Of a DNA stretch of 64,000 nt, positions 48,965-60,929 are shown piece after piece (the stretch's first letter is position 1; each line of letters starts with the position of its first letter). The stretch lies in the NCBI GenBank assembly GCA_001600455.1, contig BCKC01000005.1, positions 496,001 to 560,000 of the forward strand, in the 5' to 3' direction. Below the pieces are notes generated by a model that searched no databases, was not told the origin of the DNA, and saw nothing but the letters and a program-made list of their open reading frames with translations. The stretch is from Endocalyx cinctus (Eukaryota > Ascomycota > Sordariomycetes > Amphisphaeriales > Apiosporaceae). A program made the translations under genes and the position numbers.

Positions 48965-50790
48965 ATGAGTTCTACACCGAGTGAAAAGAAGAAAGTTCAT
49001 CTCAACTTTTTTGAGACGGCATGTAGGGGAAATCATGAGTGTCCCGGTCAATGGGCCCGACCGGGAGACAACTCCTACAGCAAGGATAGTCTGGATTATT
49101 ATATCAACATGGCAAAGCTGGCCGAAAAGGCTAAAATCACTGCGATATTCTTCGCCGATACCTACGCCGGTCACGCCGTATATGGCGGTAACATGGACGC
49201 GATCTTAAGAGCGGGCACTCAAGTGGCCCAGCTAGATCCTCTAGTTATCATTTCTGCCATGGCCGTAAGCATTTTTTTTCTTCATATAATAAGACTATGA
49301 GCGAGAAGAGAGAAAAGAATGAAAAGAGAGATGCGAAATCTGACCTGCTTTATGGCGCGATTAGGCCGTCACGAAATCCGTCTCCTTCGGCGTGACGGGA
49401 AGCACGAGTTACATACCTCCCTTCCCGCTGGCGCGGACTTTCAGCACTCTCGACCACCTCACTAAAGGTCGAATCGCCTGGAACGTGGTGACGAGCTGGT
49501 CGCAGGCCGCCGCGGATGCGTTTGGCAAGGATCTGGTGCCGCACGACGAGCGGTACGAGATCGCCGACGAATACATGGATCTCATCTACCGGCTCTGGAA
49601 CGGGTCGTGGGCCGACGACTCGGTCAAATGGGACACCGAGACCCGCGTCGCGTACGAGCCGTCGAGGATCGCGAAGATCGAACATAAAGGGAAACATCTT
49701 AGGTTGTCGGCGAGGCATCAGGTTCATCCTTCCCCTCAACGAACTCCGTAAGTAATTTTCCATTTTTCTCCTTTTCAGACATAATTGAACGAAAATGAAT
49801 CAAACGAACTAATTTATTGACGTATTATACAGCGTCATTTTTCAAGCCGGTACCTCTAAAGTTGGACAAGCCTTTGCGGCTAAACATGCCGAAGCTGTCT
49901 GTAAGTATCCGCAAACTTTTCGGGCTTCTCATTCAATTATCCACGTATAATGTAAAAATTCATTTGTTAACATACAGCGTTTCTGCGTACTAGATATTGG
50001 GGGTCTAGTACCCTCACAAGCGTCCTACCAAATCAAGGCAGCGCGAGACATGTGCATAGCAGCCGGGCGAGATCCTTACACGATCAAATTCTTCGCGGCC
50101 ATCAACCCGATCCTGGGCCGCACCGTGGAAGAAGCAGAGGCGAAATACGCCGAGGCCAAGAAGTACGCCGACGTCGTCGGGGCTCTCGCCCAGTTCTCCG
50201 GGTACACGGGTATCGACATGAGCCGGTACCCGCTGGACGAGGAGCTGAAGCTCGACACGTCCAACCCCAAGGAGAGCGCGGTCCAGGGGTTCCTCGGAAA
50301 CTTTGGCGACAGCGTCAAGGACGGCGACAAGTGGACCCCGAGGATGCTGGGAGAGAAAATCGCCGTCGGTGGGTTTCACCCTACCCCGGTTGGGACGCCC
50401 GAGATGGTGGCGGATGTTATGGAGCAGGTGAGTCGAGTTGGACATTACCCTTGTACATGATATGCAAAGTTCCGACTTGCTAACTAACTACTCACTAATT
50501 CTTTTTTTTTTTTCTACTTGAAGTGGATTGACGAAGCCGACGTAGACGGCTTCAATATGGCATATATCAGCAACCCTGGTTCTTTCGAGGATATAGTAGA
50601 ACTTTTAGTTCCGGAGCTTAGAAAAAGGAACCTGCTCTTCGACGATTATGCAGTTCCGGGAGGAACTTTCAGGGAGAATTTACTGAGACAGCCGGGACAG
50701 AAAACCCTACGCGATGATCACTATGGAAGTCGCTTCAAGTTTGAGGGTGATTTCCCCTATACGGGAGGGGCTACAACGGAAGCTACTTAA
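48965..50790 (+). CDS. FMN-dependent monooxygenase, NtaA/SnaA/DszA type
   Basis: A luciferase-like flavin monooxygenase that uses reduced FMN supplied by a separate reductase to oxidise an organic substrate (nitrilotriacetate, dibenzothiophene sulfone and similar in characterised relatives). Exons 48965-49264, 49365-49747, 49833-49900, 49994-50427 and 50524-50790 give 483 aa. Landmarks are FFETACRGNHECPGQW, IFFADTYAGHAVYGG, TGSTSYIPPFPLARTFSTLDHLTKGR (a highly conserved block; only part quoted elsewhere), RIAWNVVTSW and FQAGTSKVGQAFAAKHAEAV. The fourth exon starts at the TACTAG acceptor before 49994, giving IGGLVPSQ in frame. Substrate unknown. A partial paralogue lies at the right edge. Confidence 0.93.
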
Positions 50791-51016
50791 CTCAAATAAT
50801 AATGAAATGCTACGGGTTTCCATGATGTATGATATCCAGAGCCTCAATTTAATTCTAAGGTATATGATGATATATGCTATAGTGTTGATTTTTTTTTTCT
50901 TTCTTTTCTTTTTCAAAAGTAATTCCTTGAGATGAACGATGGGAAGACAAAATAATATAAATCTAGGCAGTTTTAACATACACGCCTACTTCTCATGATC
51001 ATTACAGAATCAAAAT

Positions 51017-51943
51017 TTAAACCTCCAGACTTGAGACCAAAGAAAGGAAAGCCTCGAAAATGCCTTCCGTATCCAGGTCCGGTCCAAAGTTAGACCCCCG
51101 GATCTCATCCGTCACAACATCCACCCCTAATGTGGCGACGTTTTCAAAATAAGGCCACAACACATCATCGCGCGCGCATAACGCCGCAATCTTACACTTA
51201 TCGGTATCGATTTCCTTCATCGCAGTCGCACAGTCGTATTCCCAAACACAGGCGTATATCTGCGATCTTCCCTTCCAAGCCCTAATATGGTCTATGGTTT
51301 CGCGCTGCAGTAGTTCAATGTTATCGTCACCCTCTCGAGAAAGTCCTTCCCATACGAGATAATCCCAAGTCTTGACGAGGTGCTCACCCGTCGCCACGGG
51401 CTTGTTGAACGGAGCTAGAAAAGTTTTGGACATCTCGCGCCTCTCCTCGGCCGACATGATCGCCGGCCCCACAAGCGTGAGGCTTCGTACGAGCAATCCT
51501 CTTTCTCCTCCTCCTTCGTGACCCCTTGTCGCGAGCTCGGTGCCAATGATGGCGCCGGAATGATGTCCGACCACGTGGCAGCCGTGACGAAACGCAGGGA
51601 AGTCGGAGAACATCCTGCGATAGATATCGGCGTACCAGGCTATGTCGGGCGGGTCCATGCCGTCTTCGGGATCGAAAGACGAGCCAAAGCCGGGCATGTC
51701 GGGAGCATAGCACGTGTATCCTCGGGCGGACAAGTGTCTCATCATTTTCAAAAACGACTTCGAGGAGGAAGCTGACATGTGCAAGAGGAGGACTGGCAGT
51801 CTTTGGCTGCCTTTGGGTTCTCCATTATTGGAAGTCGGAGACCCTAGAGAGAAATGATAATGGACTTGACCTTCTGCTGCATCGTAGTATGCTTTCTTAA
51901 TAGCGATGCTGCTTTCACCGTGGGAATTAGGTACGGCCGCCAT
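51017..51943 (-). CDS. Alpha/beta hydrolase
   Basis: A single-exon gene of 308 aa from the ATG at 51943; the longer frame starts only with GTG. The fold is clear: strand and oxyanion region PVLLLHMSASSS, then PDMPGFGSS, and the nucleophile elbow VVGHHSGAIIG in which Ser follows His-His, a GxHSG variant of GxSxG. A late acid and a catalytic His are not easy to place: the final part lacks an obvious GNHxxH motif, so the usual His is uncertain. It could be an esterase, epoxide hydrolase-like or C-C hydrolase. It converges with the FMN monooxygenase gene (226 bp apart). Confidence 0.85.
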   Translation of the reverse strand: MAAVPNSHGESSIAIKKAYYDAAEGQVHYHFSLGSPTSNNGEPKGSQRLPVLLLHMSASSSKSFLKMMRHLSARGYTCYAPDMPGFGSSFDPEDGMDPPDIAWYADIYRRMFSDFPAFRHGCHVVGHHSGAIIGTELATRGHEGGGERGLLVRSLTLVGPAIMSAEERREMSKTFLAPFNKPVATGEHLVKTWDYLVWEGLSREGDDNIELLQRETIDHIRAWKGRSQIYACVWEYDCATAMKEIDTDKCKIAALCARDDVLWPYFENVATLGVDVVTDEIRGSNFGPDLDTEGIFEAFLSLVSSLEV

Positions 51944-52617
51944 AATTATCACGATGCACGTCACACATATTGTCTGATATTTTCTTGGGAGTTGTGATAA
52001 AATGGTCACTCACAGCATGTTACATCTGCAATATCAGGGTGCTCTTCACGCATGCTTGGATGACAATGAATGGTATCACTGCTTGAACTGCAACTTCCCA
52101 AAATTCTTTCGACCAACAATCAATCATGCAATATCAACCAACAGGCAGCGGGAGTTGTGGAGCTTTTCGGTAAATCCGGCGATATTTTGCGATTTTCCGT
52201 CGGAAATGGAACAAGCTCCCGACGGATCACCAGCGACTGATAATCTGGCCCAAGTTAGGAGTGCTACGCCTTTGACACAAGTTAGCACGTAACGGGATGC
52301 GCACCGGATCCGATGCGAATATGACGTCTTCAAAAGTAAGAATACAGTACATTTCTAAAGAAATTGCGGATGAGCATTGCGGACGCCATACGCGGGATAC
52401 CGTGAGGATATTGTTCGCCGCTTACGAATGCTCGCCACTTAAGGAAGTTTCAGGACTGAGATAATAAGGGGCTTAATTTTATTTATTGTTCTTCTACAGG
52501 GTTAAAAAACATATCGTAGATTGATAGATATATCGAGATTCAATTGATTCGGTTTGAAGCTGAATTCACGTTGAAGAACCTCTAATTAAACCTCTTGGCT
52601 TCGACTTCGACAGGACA
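51944..52617. other. Intergenic, divergent promoters
   Basis: Spacer between the hydrolase and the MDR reductase, transcribed divergently, so it may be a shared control region. No coding sequence supported. Confidence 0.55.
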
Positions 52618-53979
52618 ATGTCTACTACAACAGCATCTCAGACTATTGTCAGCCTTCAGTCTCTCGAAGGTGTTCATTCTCTTTACGCAGATTTGAAAGA
52701 TAGTAAAAATGGCTTCATAATACAGCAGAGCATTATCCGTGAGCCAACACCTAAACCAACGGTCTACACGTCACCTGGCGAGTTAGCGGCCGATAGCAAA
52801 CAAGATGCGGCAAATACCGACCGGGGAGATTCAGGATACAAACCTTTACAAACGCAAAATGCCCTTATAATAACACCAGACAGAGCATATAAAATCATTC
52901 CAGATTTTTCGGTGCCACAGCAAATTGGACCACATGAAATCATGATCAGGAACCACGCAACGGGTCTTAACCATATCGATTGGAAGAGCGTCGACTACAA
53001 CTTCTGTCTTCCTGAGTTACCTTGGATCACTGGACGAGAAATGGCCGGCGTGGTAGAGTGTGTTGGGTCGGAAGTGACTAGGTTGAAAAGGGGTGACAAG
53101 GTCTGGACGAGTGAGTAGCATAGACGAATGCGTAACCTCTACCAAGAAAAGGAAAAACAGCCGTCTAACCAGAGAATAGGCACATACTACAAAGATCGAA
53201 GGGCGGGATGCTTCCAAGACCTCGTTACCGTTCCGCAGCATACCGTATTTCCCATACCGTCCAACCTAGATTTTAACTCGGCGGCCTGCCTCGGCGTAGC
53301 GGCCTTGACGGCGGGCATGTCTATGTGGCGATGGCTGGAGATACCGATGCGCTTACCAAAACCATCTTCGAGCGCAGGCTCGGCCGACGAAGATGGGAAA
53401 TTTGCAAATTGTCCACCACGTGATGTGATGCTGATATGGGGCGGCTCGACCGTCACCGGGCAGTTCGCGGTGCAATTCGCCGAGCAGGCCGGCTACGAAG
53501 TCATCGCCGTGTGCTCGACGTCGACGGCGCCCTTGGTCTCCTCCCTCGGCGCGACGCACGTAGTCGCGTACACGGGCAAGACGGACGCGGAGGTCATCGA
53601 CGAGGTCCTGTCGCTCGCGCGGGGACGGCTCACTAAGGCTATCGACCTGGTCGGAGCGCAGACGGCGAAGCTGGTGTTACGAATCATTAGCGCTTACGAG
53701 GAGCGGACGATTGACTTCGCACCTTTGGCCTTTTTATCCAGCAAAGAGGTCATCCCGCCGAACGCGAGAATACATCAGGTGGAAATGAAGCAGTTTGTTC
53801 TGAATAGCGCCTCGGAAGTCTACGGGCGATGGTTGAACGAACTCGTGGAGGCGGGTGCCATACAGATGCCCAAGGTGAAAGTCATGCCCGGAGGGTTAAA
53901 GGCCGTGGAAGAGGGTTTGAAACGGCTCAAGGAAGGAAACTTGGCGGGAGAAAAGTTAGTGGTGTCTTTCACAGTGTAG
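52618..53979 (+). CDS. MDR-superfamily reductase, LovC/ToxD-like (trans-enoyl reductase type)
   Basis: A medium-chain dehydrogenase/reductase lacking the zinc ligands of alcohol dehydrogenases. Exons 52618-53110 and 53180-53979 give 430 aa, longer than LovC-type enzymes by an N-terminal extension of about 85 residues. The GroES-like part has GLNHIDWK and ITGREMAGVVECVG; the cofactor fold has LIWGGSTVTGQFAVQFA, matching NADPH-dependent trans-acting enoyl reductases. The intron ends at GAATAG before 53180, restoring the conserved S-T-Y-Y-K-D-R-R-A-G-C-F-Q. Such proteins reduce C=C bonds, free-standing or with a polyketide synthase. No PKS is in the window. Confidence 0.9.
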
Positions 53980-56540
53980 ATATAATAGGTGAAAAAAGTA
54001 CATAAATGATAGACAGGCATGCAAGTATTTATTATCTAGAAGGTTTGAATTTTTGAATTGCAACATCATGAATCATGAATTTCAATACACCGGTGAGCCT
54101 ATGATTAATGATAGCCCATGGGTACCTAGACCTGCTGTAATTTCAGGGGGGCCCAGTGCTATAAAGGAGCCTGTCAGGTACATAGTTAGTAGTGATCAGC
54201 GGTGAATATCGGGCACTAGGTTTTACGGATTGCCAGGCCTCCAATGGATTAGGGTTAGCGTACTTGCTGCTTTTGCTCAGGCCTGGTTCAGTCACTTATC
54301 AGTCAAGTGTTCATCCTGAGCAGCTGTATTATGTATATTTATGAATAAGTTATGCGAAGAAAACGGATCTTAAAAGGAAAATGGTTTAGTGTACTCCGTA
54401 CATCTAAATCTATCTCCGCTAATACATCCAATTCTATCTTCGTTATATTTAAATCTAATAACCAAATTATAGTTAGGGTAAACAAGGTGAAAACGGAGGT
54501 TTGGTATGGTGCGTACGTGTGGTGAACGGTTTGGTTGTGGTTGCTTTAGTGGTCCGGCTGTCCCCTGCCGTATGTCCATAATCACTCCTTTTCACATATA
54601 TACTCCGTACATGATTTCTAGTCACGACCATACTGTTCAATACCTCATTCTGCAACGTGAAATCCAACTTGCAACCGACCGCTTCTCAATAGTTTTGTCG
54701 CTTCTTAAAGAGACTATTTACCAAGTTCCTTCAATTCCTGGCCCCGGCTATTCGCGCCTTTGAAACCAAGGCCTCTTACTCGGGAATAGGGGGGAAAGCA
54801 AAACAAAGCGGTCTACGAGATGGAATCAAGATTAGTTGTGCTTGGGTCCATTGCTATCGGAAACGGATTCGTGGGGATTCCCCGGAGTACCTAGGAGGAA
54901 TTCCGGCTTTTGTATCATTCGGTTAATCCTAAGAGAGTATTGTTTATATCATTGTAATGTTTCCCATCTTTATAGGCCACGCCGTGAACTCTTCAATGGT
55001 GTCGCTCATAATTCTGGCACTTCATGCCAGTCTGCGCACCTGCTAGCCAACGAGCGTTAACCCAGCTATATATGACAACTACAAGACAGCTCCTTACAGG
55101 GCAGCCTCCTCGACCCCTTACAGATTTATGTACGGTAATAGCTGCAGCAGCTGCATACATACTTAATATGAATTAATACAGCCTAGGAACGTCCAAACCG
55201 ATAATTAAGAATATCTAAGGTAAAAGGGGAACTGGAGAAACCTGGTATATAAATGGCCAAGGTAGTAGACATACTGTGGCGTAGGCGGGTTGCTGAAAGC
55301 TATACTAGCCACACATGTCCATACGAGTACTTGTAGATACTTTTTTTCGAGGGCGCCACGCACCTAAATTAACGGGAGAATGGTCAGGCTCTATATCCCT
55401 TCCACCAACTTTCATGATCCGATTTAGATTTTCCATGGCGATGTCATAGCTGGCATGTCCATACCGAACCCTTGCTAACGAGTCACACTCGGCAATTTCG
55501 AGCGTTTGGCATTTCTGATTTCAACGATTGGACATTCTTGAGCATTCAGCTTTACGGACAATTAACCGTAATAAAAAATTATTACATATACGTTAAAAGT
55601 TATTTACGGAAAAATATTTACGTATATGTAAATACGCAGTATTTATTATGATGTGCATAACTCAGGCTAAAGCTTAGGCTGGAATGCAGTCCGCCAGTTT
55701 AAAGCGGCGTAGCTCAGGTACCTATCGAGCACCTAATCCCTGATGTAAAACCTATTATGTAGGTACCTAAGTACCTAGGTATTTATCGGGTTACGTCGGC
55801 CTGACGTGATAGCGAGTATCGCAATAAGTCTACGTACGTACGATGACTTTCAAAATCGTTCGATTTCAATTTCACAAACCAGATCTTCTCTACCAGCTTA
55901 TAAAAACTCTGAAGATTCTTTCCAATTTCGTTCATGGTTGATACTTCTGACCACCATTCATAAAAATTCAAGTTTGTTCAATCCAAGACATGCAGGACGA
56001 ATCAACACAAATTGAAAAACCCCAGCCACCGTAATAACGGTTGGTTGATTGGTTGGTAGGTGCGTGTGTATGTGTGTGTCCACGGGTGCGTGTGCGTGTG
56101 CGTTGATGTGATATTCTCTATCACCTACTGCTATGCTGAGACATCAACGTATCACATAATAAGGATGAAGAAATATCCATACAAAACTAACATATTAATA
56201 CATATACATATACATATACCGGTCAAGCATCAAAGGTACCATACTAACCTAAGTATATCCTTACTCGCAGGAAGATACAAAAAAAGACCAGAATGGACTT
56301 TTCCCCGTCACAGAATCAAGACCCGCTCTAACTAAACGGCTGCTTATCGCGACCAATGGGCATATGCACTTTTAGGTTTAGGAGGAATACATAGGAGATA
56401 TCAAAGTGGATCATTGCACTGCACCGCCATCGAGTACCTTCGATTCTCAACTTTCATATCCGAGAACCGGCATGACTTTCAACATACTTCCGTAGAGTTA
56501 CGTGAAATAAATCATCAAAATCGTGACTGAAGGTGTCGTG
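53980..56540. other. Gene-free 2.6 kb with a dispersed repeat
   Basis: It contains copy B of the dispersed repeat (55566-55751), two TACTCCGTA 9-mers (54392-54400 and 54601-54609), a palindromic TACCTAGGTA at about 55772, and GT/AT microsatellites near 56060-56105 and 56200-56220. The regulator gene's promoter is at the right end. No coding sequence supported. Confidence 0.6.
55566..55751 (-). repeat. Dispersed repeat, copy B (inverted relative to copy A)
   Basis: Read on the minus strand it starts GTTTTACATCAGGGAT and follows the same block order as copy A, including an identical TACCTGAGCTACGCCGCTTTAA (21-22 nt) and TTTTCCGTAAATAACTTT. It has extra sequence between the third and fourth blocks. 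Class unassigned. Confidence 0.75.
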
Positions 56541-58831
56541 ATGAACATGCAAATAGAGAAGGAAGTAACCTCCAACTCCGTCCCCCAAGCTCCTCCTCCG
56601 TGGCCACAGAGTTATCCTATAAGTCACTCACTTCCTGAAAAGGACGAGGGGGCAAATGCACCCCTAGGGAAGCGATCGCGTGTCGCCCTCGCGTGTCAGA
56701 GGTGCAAAGCGAGAAAGCAAAAATGCGACGGTAGTCATCCATGTAGCAAGTGCAAGGCAAATAGTCTCGACTGCGAGTATGTCATACCGCAGAAGCCCAT
56801 GCCATTCGGTAAAAATCATTATATCAAGTCTCTCGAACGACGCGTGGCCGAGCTCGAAACTATCCTAGCCTCCCACGGCATGTCGGGACCCAGCAGCGAT
56901 CACTGGAAAGCGGTATCGCCCAGCGTCGCCGCCTCGGCTCAGGCGGAGCCGGCACCCTCGGAGTGCAGGTCGAGTCACAGCGTCGCATCCGAGGGGGCGG
57001 CTGATCCGGAAGAAGCCATCTTGGATTGGCAGGATGGAGCTGACCCGATTGTAGTCGTCCTTCGGAGTTTATCCCTCGACGTGAACGGTTCAGGATATAT
57101 GGGCGCTTCTTCGCACGTCGCTCTCGGGAGATTGTTTAACCCCCTTGGGCGAGGTCGACCTAGCCAAAATAGTGGCACCGGATCCCGTCGTCCTCGCCAG
57201 CATTCGCTGGCCACGCAACGGCCGAGTTACGCACCCCTTACAGACGACCCGATCGAATTCGCAGATGTACCGTCTGATGTAGCCGACCGACTCTTTGCCG
57301 GATATCTGAAGCACGTCGCTACCCGCTTCCCTGTGATATATACGGTCTCGGCAAGGGATATTCACCGTCGGCGACACTCGCTTACCGATGTCTTCGAGAA
57401 TGCTATATTACACCTCGTATATGCCACGGCCGGTCGTTTCCTAGAAACCACGGGTGAACTGGGTGGATTCCACGGTCGGAGACATTACGCGGCTACTCTT
57501 CAGTCCCTCGATGCCATCCTGGAAACGAACGATACAAGGACGATACAGGTCCTTATGTTGATGGCTATATATTGCCTTCGCGATCCCATAGGCCCCGGAG
57601 CATGGACCTGCAGTAGGATGGCATTACTCATTGCCATCGAACACGGACTCCATCGGCAGACAAAAGCTATGTATCAATTAAGCATGGAAACCGAACTCCG
57701 CAAGCGGCTTTTCTGGGCCTGTTATGCTTTTGATCGTCAAATTTCCATCCCCATGGGGAGACCGTTCGGTATTTCGGACAGGGACATCGACCTCGAGCTA
57801 CCTCTGAATATCAACGAAGATGCTACCGAAGAGCAACTCGCCCGCGCTAATCCTACGCTTGGTCCTACAGCTCCGACCACGTCTTTGACTTCCTTTATAA
57901 TGATCGCGAAACTAAGGAGGATCGAATCCGATATTCAACAAACCATTTACAGAGTAGATCAAAGCAGCCCTATAGGCGATGCTGTAATCGACAAATTCTT
58001 GGAAAGACTTGAGAAATGGAAAGAAATGATTCCCCAGGACTCCCGAAACTTCAAGGATGTCGGGGATGTTCCATTTGACGGTTACGACTACTATGTAAGC
58101 CCCATTTTATTCTCAATGCATGTACGGCTAAAGGCTAATAATATTGTATAGTTGGTGTTTTTCTACAAGTGCCAACGCCTCTTACTATATCCCCATATTA
58201 CTCTCCCGAATGTGAACCCACGGTTCTTGAAAGAATGTGCAAAATCTTGTGCTGGCGTATGCCGCGCCTACAAGCGACTACACCAGACTCTTGCGGTAGG
58301 ATATTCTTTCATGGCTTTGCAGACAGTTTTCATGGCTGGTAAGTGCATATCGGGTGGTGTATCGCGTCTCTGATAAGAACTAATATTCTGTTAGGCCTTA
58401 CTCTCGTTTACTGTATTTGGATCTCCCCCGATGATATTTTTGACATTACCACCAGCAACGGCATCCACGACTGCAGTATCGTCCTATTCGTGATCGCCGA
58501 GCGGGTCCACTCGGCCAAGAAGTACCGCAACGCCTTCGAGGTAATCCGACAGCGGGTTATCGACCAGATAGCCGAAGCTTCCGAGCGACGGCCTCGTGAG
58601 GCCGTCGCAGGGTTAACAGCTGAACTAGCTCCGTCGGCGCAGACCTTTGAGCTCGACGTACCGTTCGAAGTTGATAATGGTAGTTTCGAGCAGTTTTCGC
58701 AGATCATCACGGACATGACAGGCGAGGACTTCGCCGCGGGTGTTAGCCAGTTTGCGGGGGCTAGTTTAGTCGACACGACCCAATCAGAACTGGATTTCGA
58801 TACTATATTCGGCCCGTCGCATGTTGCGTAA
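56541..58831 (+). CDS. Zn2Cys6 fungal transcription factor
   Basis: A nuclear regulator. Exons 56541-58094, 58152-58338 and 58395-58831 give 725 aa from the first true ATG (an upstream in-frame GTG is not used). The binuclear zinc cluster is C-x2-C-x6-C-x5-C-x2-C-x6-C at about residues 52-78, preceded by a basic GKRSRVALA and followed by a short coiled coil (LERRVAELETIL). The fungal-specific middle homology domain covers about 240-560 (FPVIYTVSARDI, CYAFDRQISIPMGRPFGISD). The tail is acidic and may activate transcription. It stands among redox genes on both sides and is the obvious candidate local regulator. It does not resemble XlnR in its zinc cluster. Confidence 0.93.
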
Positions 58832-59357
58832 CTATTGGAAATGATATTACGTATTCTCTAAACACTTGTCTCTTTTTCACTCTTTTATGTCGTATACTTC
58901 TGGGGTATGGAATCTAGGTTAAATATATACGTATATGTATATATATGGTCTCTCTTTTTCGTAAGAGAAATGATCAACCACTTATCGGAAATATAAAGCT
59001 TTTAATAATTATAATACGCGTTACTTATACTTATCTAACACCATATCGGAAGCAACCGCATTTTACATCGGAGATGGGGTTTCGCCCTACCCCATAGATA
59101 CAGTATTAGTGCAATGTAAGCTCCATACGTAGCTAGCGGGTCGGATCCCGATACCCAACCCGTCCCTTACTATGAGCCTCCCTAATCGATCCGCTTGATG
59201 AGTGCTAATACTCTTATGATCCGAATGTATATTTTCTTCTAAAGTTGTTGGCTAGAAATTATACCCATGTGATCGGCTTTGTTTGCCATGGGAAATTTTC
59301 CTATGTAGCAACATTAAAGACCTTTAGAGACCAGTAGTTGCGTTATCGTCCAACCAA
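58832..59357. other. Intergenic, no gene seen
   Basis: Promoter of the second Old Yellow Enzyme gene. A TA-rich patch lies near 58922-58947. Confidence 0.6.
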
Positions 59358-60665
59358 ATGTCGTCATCAACACTATTTACCCCCGTCAAAGTGGGCAATG
59401 GTCGCATCACCCTCTCCCACCGAGTGGTGATGGCGCCCATGACGCGCAACCGCGGCGTACCCCTCGAGGACGTCGCCCGCGTCTGGGTACCCGACGACCT
59501 CGTCGCCCTATACTACTCGCAGCGCGCCTCAAAGGGCGGTCTAGTGATCACCGAGGGTATCCCGCCGTCCCTCGAAGCCAGCGGGATGCCCTTCGTCCCG
59601 GGACTCTTCCACGAAGCCCAGGCGCGAGGTTGGAAAAAAGTCGTCGACGCCGTCCACGCGAAGGGCGGGTTCGTCTACGCGCAGCTGTGGCACGCCGGGC
59701 GGGCGACCGTCCCGCAGATGACGGGGTGCGAGGTCGTCAGCGCGAGCGCGGTCCCCTGGGAGACGGACGACAAGTTCCCCTTTCGGACCCCCGAGGGCGA
59801 GAAGGTAGCGTATAAGGACTTTCCGCCGGTGGAGATGACGGAGACGCATATCGCGAAGACGACGGCGGATTTCGTGAGGGCGGCCGAGGCGGCGATGGAG
59901 ATTGGGTTTGATGGTGTTGAGATTAATGGCGGGAACGGAAATCGTAAGTATGCCGACAGTCTTTTTAACTTTTATTATGAATCATTTTAAAGTCTACAGA
60001 TACTAATCCGAACCCTTATCAAATATTTAGTACTTGATCAATTTCTTCATTCTAACCTCAACACGCGCACCGATGCGTACGGAGGATCACCGCAAGCCCG
60101 GTGCAAGTTCCCTCTCGATCTAGTAGCAGCCATCGCAGAAGCCGTTGGACCCTCCAATGTAGCTATTCGTATGGAGCCCACCGGCCTGTATCAAGGCACA
60201 TACGGCGCTGAGCGCGTAGAGACGTGGTCATACCTCTGCGAACAGCTCGCCTCAACCTACGGCGACAAATTATCATACGTGCATTTTATCGAGCCGCGGT
60301 TCGACCGGGTCGAAGCCGCCGGCGAGCGGTTTAGCAGCTCTTGGTCCTTACCCGAGGTCTCCAACGAGCCGTTCCGAGCGATTCTGTCCAAGGCCGAAAT
60401 CCCCTGTTTCAGCTGTGGCGGTTGGGACCAAACGAACTTGGATAAAGCCGTCGAGGCCAAGTGGGACGCCGTCGTCTTCGCTCGGTGGTTCGTGAGTAAC
60501 CCGGACCTGCCCGAAAGGTTACGACTGGGGAAGAAGTTGCAAGAGTACGACCGAAGTCGACTCTACGGCAGTTGGGACGGAAATAGAGCAAAAATTTATA
60601 CGGATTACGTGACTTGGGAAGAAGAGGAGAAAGCTGCGGCAGAGAAGAAAGAGGGGACTGCTTAG
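59358..60665 (+). CDS. Old Yellow Enzyme family protein with altered active site
   Basis: Exons 59358-59943 and 60031-60665 encode 406 aa, slightly long for the family because of a Lys/Glu-rich tail. FMN-barrel motifs are intact: APMTRNR near the N-terminus, QLWHAGRATVP, and WDAVVFARWFVSNPDL at the C-terminus. In the substrate-binding stretch the canonical H-x-x-N-x-Y is replaced by N190-x-x-N193-x-N195 (VEINGGNGNLLDQF). The usual His hydrogen-bond donor and the Tyr proton donor are therefore both Asn. Asn195 is encoded by the intact codon AAT immediately before the splice junction base, so it does not depend on a choice of intron. FMN reduction may persist while ene-reduction is weakened or redirected. 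It lies between the regulator and the P450 gene. Confidence 0.92.
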
Positions 60666-60929
60666 GTTCTAAACAAAAGGAGATAATGCGTAGAATATAG
60701 CAGTCGCCGTATTTCAAAAAATGGTTAAAGACCATTTATTTAAATTTCTATATTATAGAATTTAACAACGCTTTGATTTAAATCTAACTTTGATAGAACC
60801 ACTCACTTCTAGAACTTAATCACTGCTTCGGTATTATATGAACTACCACATGAACTGACCGCAGTATAACATACTTTGAAGTCACTGGCAATATAGTTCG
60901 CCATCAACTCCAATCGCCTGCTATTTAAT

